The position numbers and the translations under genes are program-made. This document shows, in pieces, positions 62,529 through 64,000 of a stretch of DNA of 64,000 nucleotides. Positions within the stretch are counted from its first letter, which is position 1, and the number at the start of each line of letters is the position of its first letter. This DNA comes from Bradyrhizobium sp. CCH5-F6 (lineage in GTDB: Bacteria; Pseudomonadota; Alphaproteobacteria; Rhizobiales; Xanthobacteraceae), in assembly GCF_001556045.1 (NCBI RefSeq), contig NZ_LSIC01000012.1:248001-312000 (forward strand), written 5' to 3'. Below the pieces are notes generated by a model. The model was not told where the DNA came from and ran no database searches. It saw nothing but the letters and a program-made list of their open reading frames with translations.

Positions 62529-63752
62529 ATGCCGACGGAACGCTTTCAATTCACCGGAGAAGGCGGCCATCAGCTCTCGGCCGTGCTGGAGCTGCCGGAC
62601 GGGGAGCCCGCCGCCTATGCGCTGTTCGCGCACTGCTTCACATGCGGCAAGGATACGCTGGCGGCTAAGCGGATTTCCGTGGCACTGGCGGCCAGAGGCA
62701 TCGCGGTGCTGCGATTCGACTTCACCGGGCTCGGCTCCAGCGAGGGCGACTTCGCCAATTCGACGTTCTCCTCCAACGTCGCCGATCTCGTGCGCGCGGC
62801 CGACCATCTGCGCAACGCCCGCAAGGCGCCGTCCATCCTGATCGGCCACAGCCTCGGAGGTGCCGCGATCCTGGCGGCAGCAGGGCAGATCCCCGAGGCC
62901 AGGGCGGTCGTGGCCATCGCGGCGCCGTCCGATCCCGCCCACGTCGCCGGTCTGTTCAAGGAGCATATCGACAATATCCGCACCCAGGGCGAGGTCGAAG
63001 TCTCGCTCGCGGGACGCCCGTTCCGGATCAGGCGTGAATTCCTCGACGACGTCGCCGAGCACGAGCTGATCAAGGACGTCGCCGGCCTGCACAAGGCGCT
63101 GCTGGTGATGCATTCGCCGGTCGACGACACCGTCGGCATCGACAACGCGACGAAGATTTTCGTTGCGGCGAAGCATCCCAAGAGCTTCGTCTCGCTCGAT
63201 CATGCCGATCACCTGCTGACGAAGCCCACCGACGCGCTTTACGCGGCCGACGTGATCGCGGCCTGGGCGAGCCGTTACATTGACGCAGCAAAGCCCGCAA
63301 AGGCGATGGATCTACCCGAGGCTCCGCGAAAGGTCGTGGTACAGGAGACCCGCAAAAGCAAGTTCAACCAGACCATCACCGTCGGCCCACACCATCTGGT
63401 GGCAGACGAACCCGTTGCGGCGGGCGGCGCAGATGCCGGGCCAGGCCCGTATGATCTCCTGCTCGCCGGCCTCGGCGCCTGCACCTCCATGACCATGCGC
63501 CTCTACGCCGACCGCAAGTCACTGCCGCTCGAGCGCGTGACCGTCTCGTTGAAGCATTCCAAGATCTACGCAAAAGACTGCGAAGAATGCGAGACGCGCG
63601 AGGGCATGCTCGACCAGATCGAGCGCGACATCACGATGGACGGCGTCCTCGATGCCGAGCAACGCAAGAAGCTGATGGAGATCGCCGACAAGTGCCCGGT
63701 GCACCGGACGCTGACGTCGGAGATACGCATCGTGACGAAGGCCGTGGAGTAG
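62529..63752 (+). CDS. Bifunctional alpha/beta-hydrolase and OsmC-family protein
   Basis: 407 aa fusion. Residues 1-255 form an alpha/beta hydrolase (nucleophile Ser 108 in IGHSLGG, acid Asp in SPVDDTV, His in LDHADHLL). Residues about 265-407 form an OsmC domain with Cys in GLGACTSMTMRL and DKCPVHRTL, the two Cys of Ohr/OsmC peroxide reductases. Such fusions occur in proteobacteria; role likely hydrolysis coupled with thiol peroxide chemistry. It follows the sulfite-oxidase-like gene with a 24-bp gap. Confidence 0.93.
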   Translation: MPTERFQFTGEGGHQLSAVLELPDGEPAAYALFAHCFTCGKDTLAAKRISVALAARGIAVLRFDFTGLGSSEGDFANSTFSSNVADLVRAADHLRNARKAPSILIGHSLGGAAILAAAGQIPEARAVVAIAAPSDPAHVAGLFKEHIDNIRTQGEVEVSLAGRPFRIRREFLDDVAEHELIKDVAGLHKALLVMHSPVDDTVGIDNATKIFVAAKHPKSFVSLDHADHLLTKPTDALYAADVIAAWASRYIDAAKPAKAMDLPEAPRKVVVQETRKSKFNQTITVGPHHLVADEPVAAGGADAGPGPYDLLLAGLGACTSMTMRLYADRKSLPLERVTVSLKHSKIYAKDCEECETREGMLDQIERDITMDGVLDAEQRKKLMEIADKCPVHRTLTSEIRIVTKAVE

Positions 63753-63761
63753 GCACTTGCA

Positions 63762-64000
63762 CTAGAAGCATGATGCCATCGTCCGCACGGCCGCGCTGAT
63801 CTCGCTCTCGCGCCACGCCGCAAAGCCGAGCAGCAGGCCGTGATCGCGGGGCCGGCCAACCGCCAGGCTCGACAAGGCGCGCGTTTCGACGCCCGCCGCA
63901 ACCAATCGCTTTGCCGCCACCCGATCAGTGCGGCCACGGTTGAGGCGGGCGACGAGCTGGATGCCGCCCGGAGGCACTTCGACCGAGAGAATTCCGCCCA
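63762..64000 (-). CDS. C-terminal end of a MocR/PdxR-type GntR regulator (partial)
   Basis: The gene runs off the right edge; only about 78 C-terminal residues are seen, starting GGILSVEVPPGGIQLVARL and ending with GLLLGFAAWRESEISAAV. The pattern GGIQLVARL ... ETRALSSL ... GLLLGFA is that of the aminotransferase-like domain of MocR/PdxR regulators (PLP-binding). The GntR helix-turn-helix would lie outside. The call rests on the C-terminal part only. Confidence 0.6.
   Translation of the reverse strand, partial: GGILSVEVPPGGIQLVARLNRGRTDRVAAKRLVAAGVETRALSSLAVGRPRDHGLLLGFAAWRESEISAAVRTMASCF

Overview
The window is chromosomal DNA from a high-GC alphaproteobacterium, most probably Bradyrhizobium or a close relative. 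This rests on gene content (many CoA-dependent lipid-degradation genes, DUF1254 proteins, several branched-chain-type ABC genes), dense G/C third positions, and many intergenic palindromic repeats. One long repeat-like block (about 3870-4515) resembles, from memory, an element scattered through Bradyrhizobium genomes. No rRNA, tRNA, CRISPR array, prophage or transposase was seen.

Layout. 1-3680: the 3' end of an SDR gene, convergent with ppc (PEP carboxylase). 3681-4535: no gene, but a long structured repeat-like block. 4536-11628: an accessory-looking block with a SphA-like outer-membrane protein, two tandem DUF1254/DUF1214 exported proteins, a small exported protein, a truncated AraC gene and an intact AraC regulator. 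11729-31752: a large lipid/acyl-CoA region with two CoA ligases, four crotonases, two acyl-CoA dehydrogenases, two SDRs, a kinase/DUF6285 pair, VOC, flavin-reductase, GNAT-GFA, GST and nitronate monooxygenase genes, and a thiolase-like protein. 31882-36244: an RND pump with its adaptor. 36413-40021: two chemoreceptors in tandem. 40297-44060: a four-carbon sugar-acid cluster (ltnD, otnI, otnK and divergent otnC). 44242-48931: a liv-type ABC importer. 49021-59537: a set of hydrolases, dehydrogenases and a racemase around a LysR gene. 59534-63752: TetR, ferredoxin, cytochrome P450, a sulfite-oxidase-like protein and a hydrolase-OsmC fusion. 63762-64000: the 3' end of a probable MocR-type gene.

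The most interesting functional unit is at 20972-26159. A small-molecule kinase of the ACAD10/11 and LvaA type, its DUF6285 (LvaB-like) partner, a crotonase, an SDR and an acyl-CoA dehydrogenase with the ACAD10/11 signature lie together. As a set they resemble the levulinate (lva) route, in which a 4-hydroxyacyl-CoA is phosphorylated and then dephosphorylated to an enoyl-CoA that enters beta-oxidation. Neighbouring CoA ligases, crotonases and the thiolase-like protein could supply the rest.

Intergenic regions are dominated by at least six families of palindromic repeats, mostly just downstream of genes. In two cases the repeat supplies the stop codon of the upstream gene, and in one it may mislead start calling of the downstream gene.
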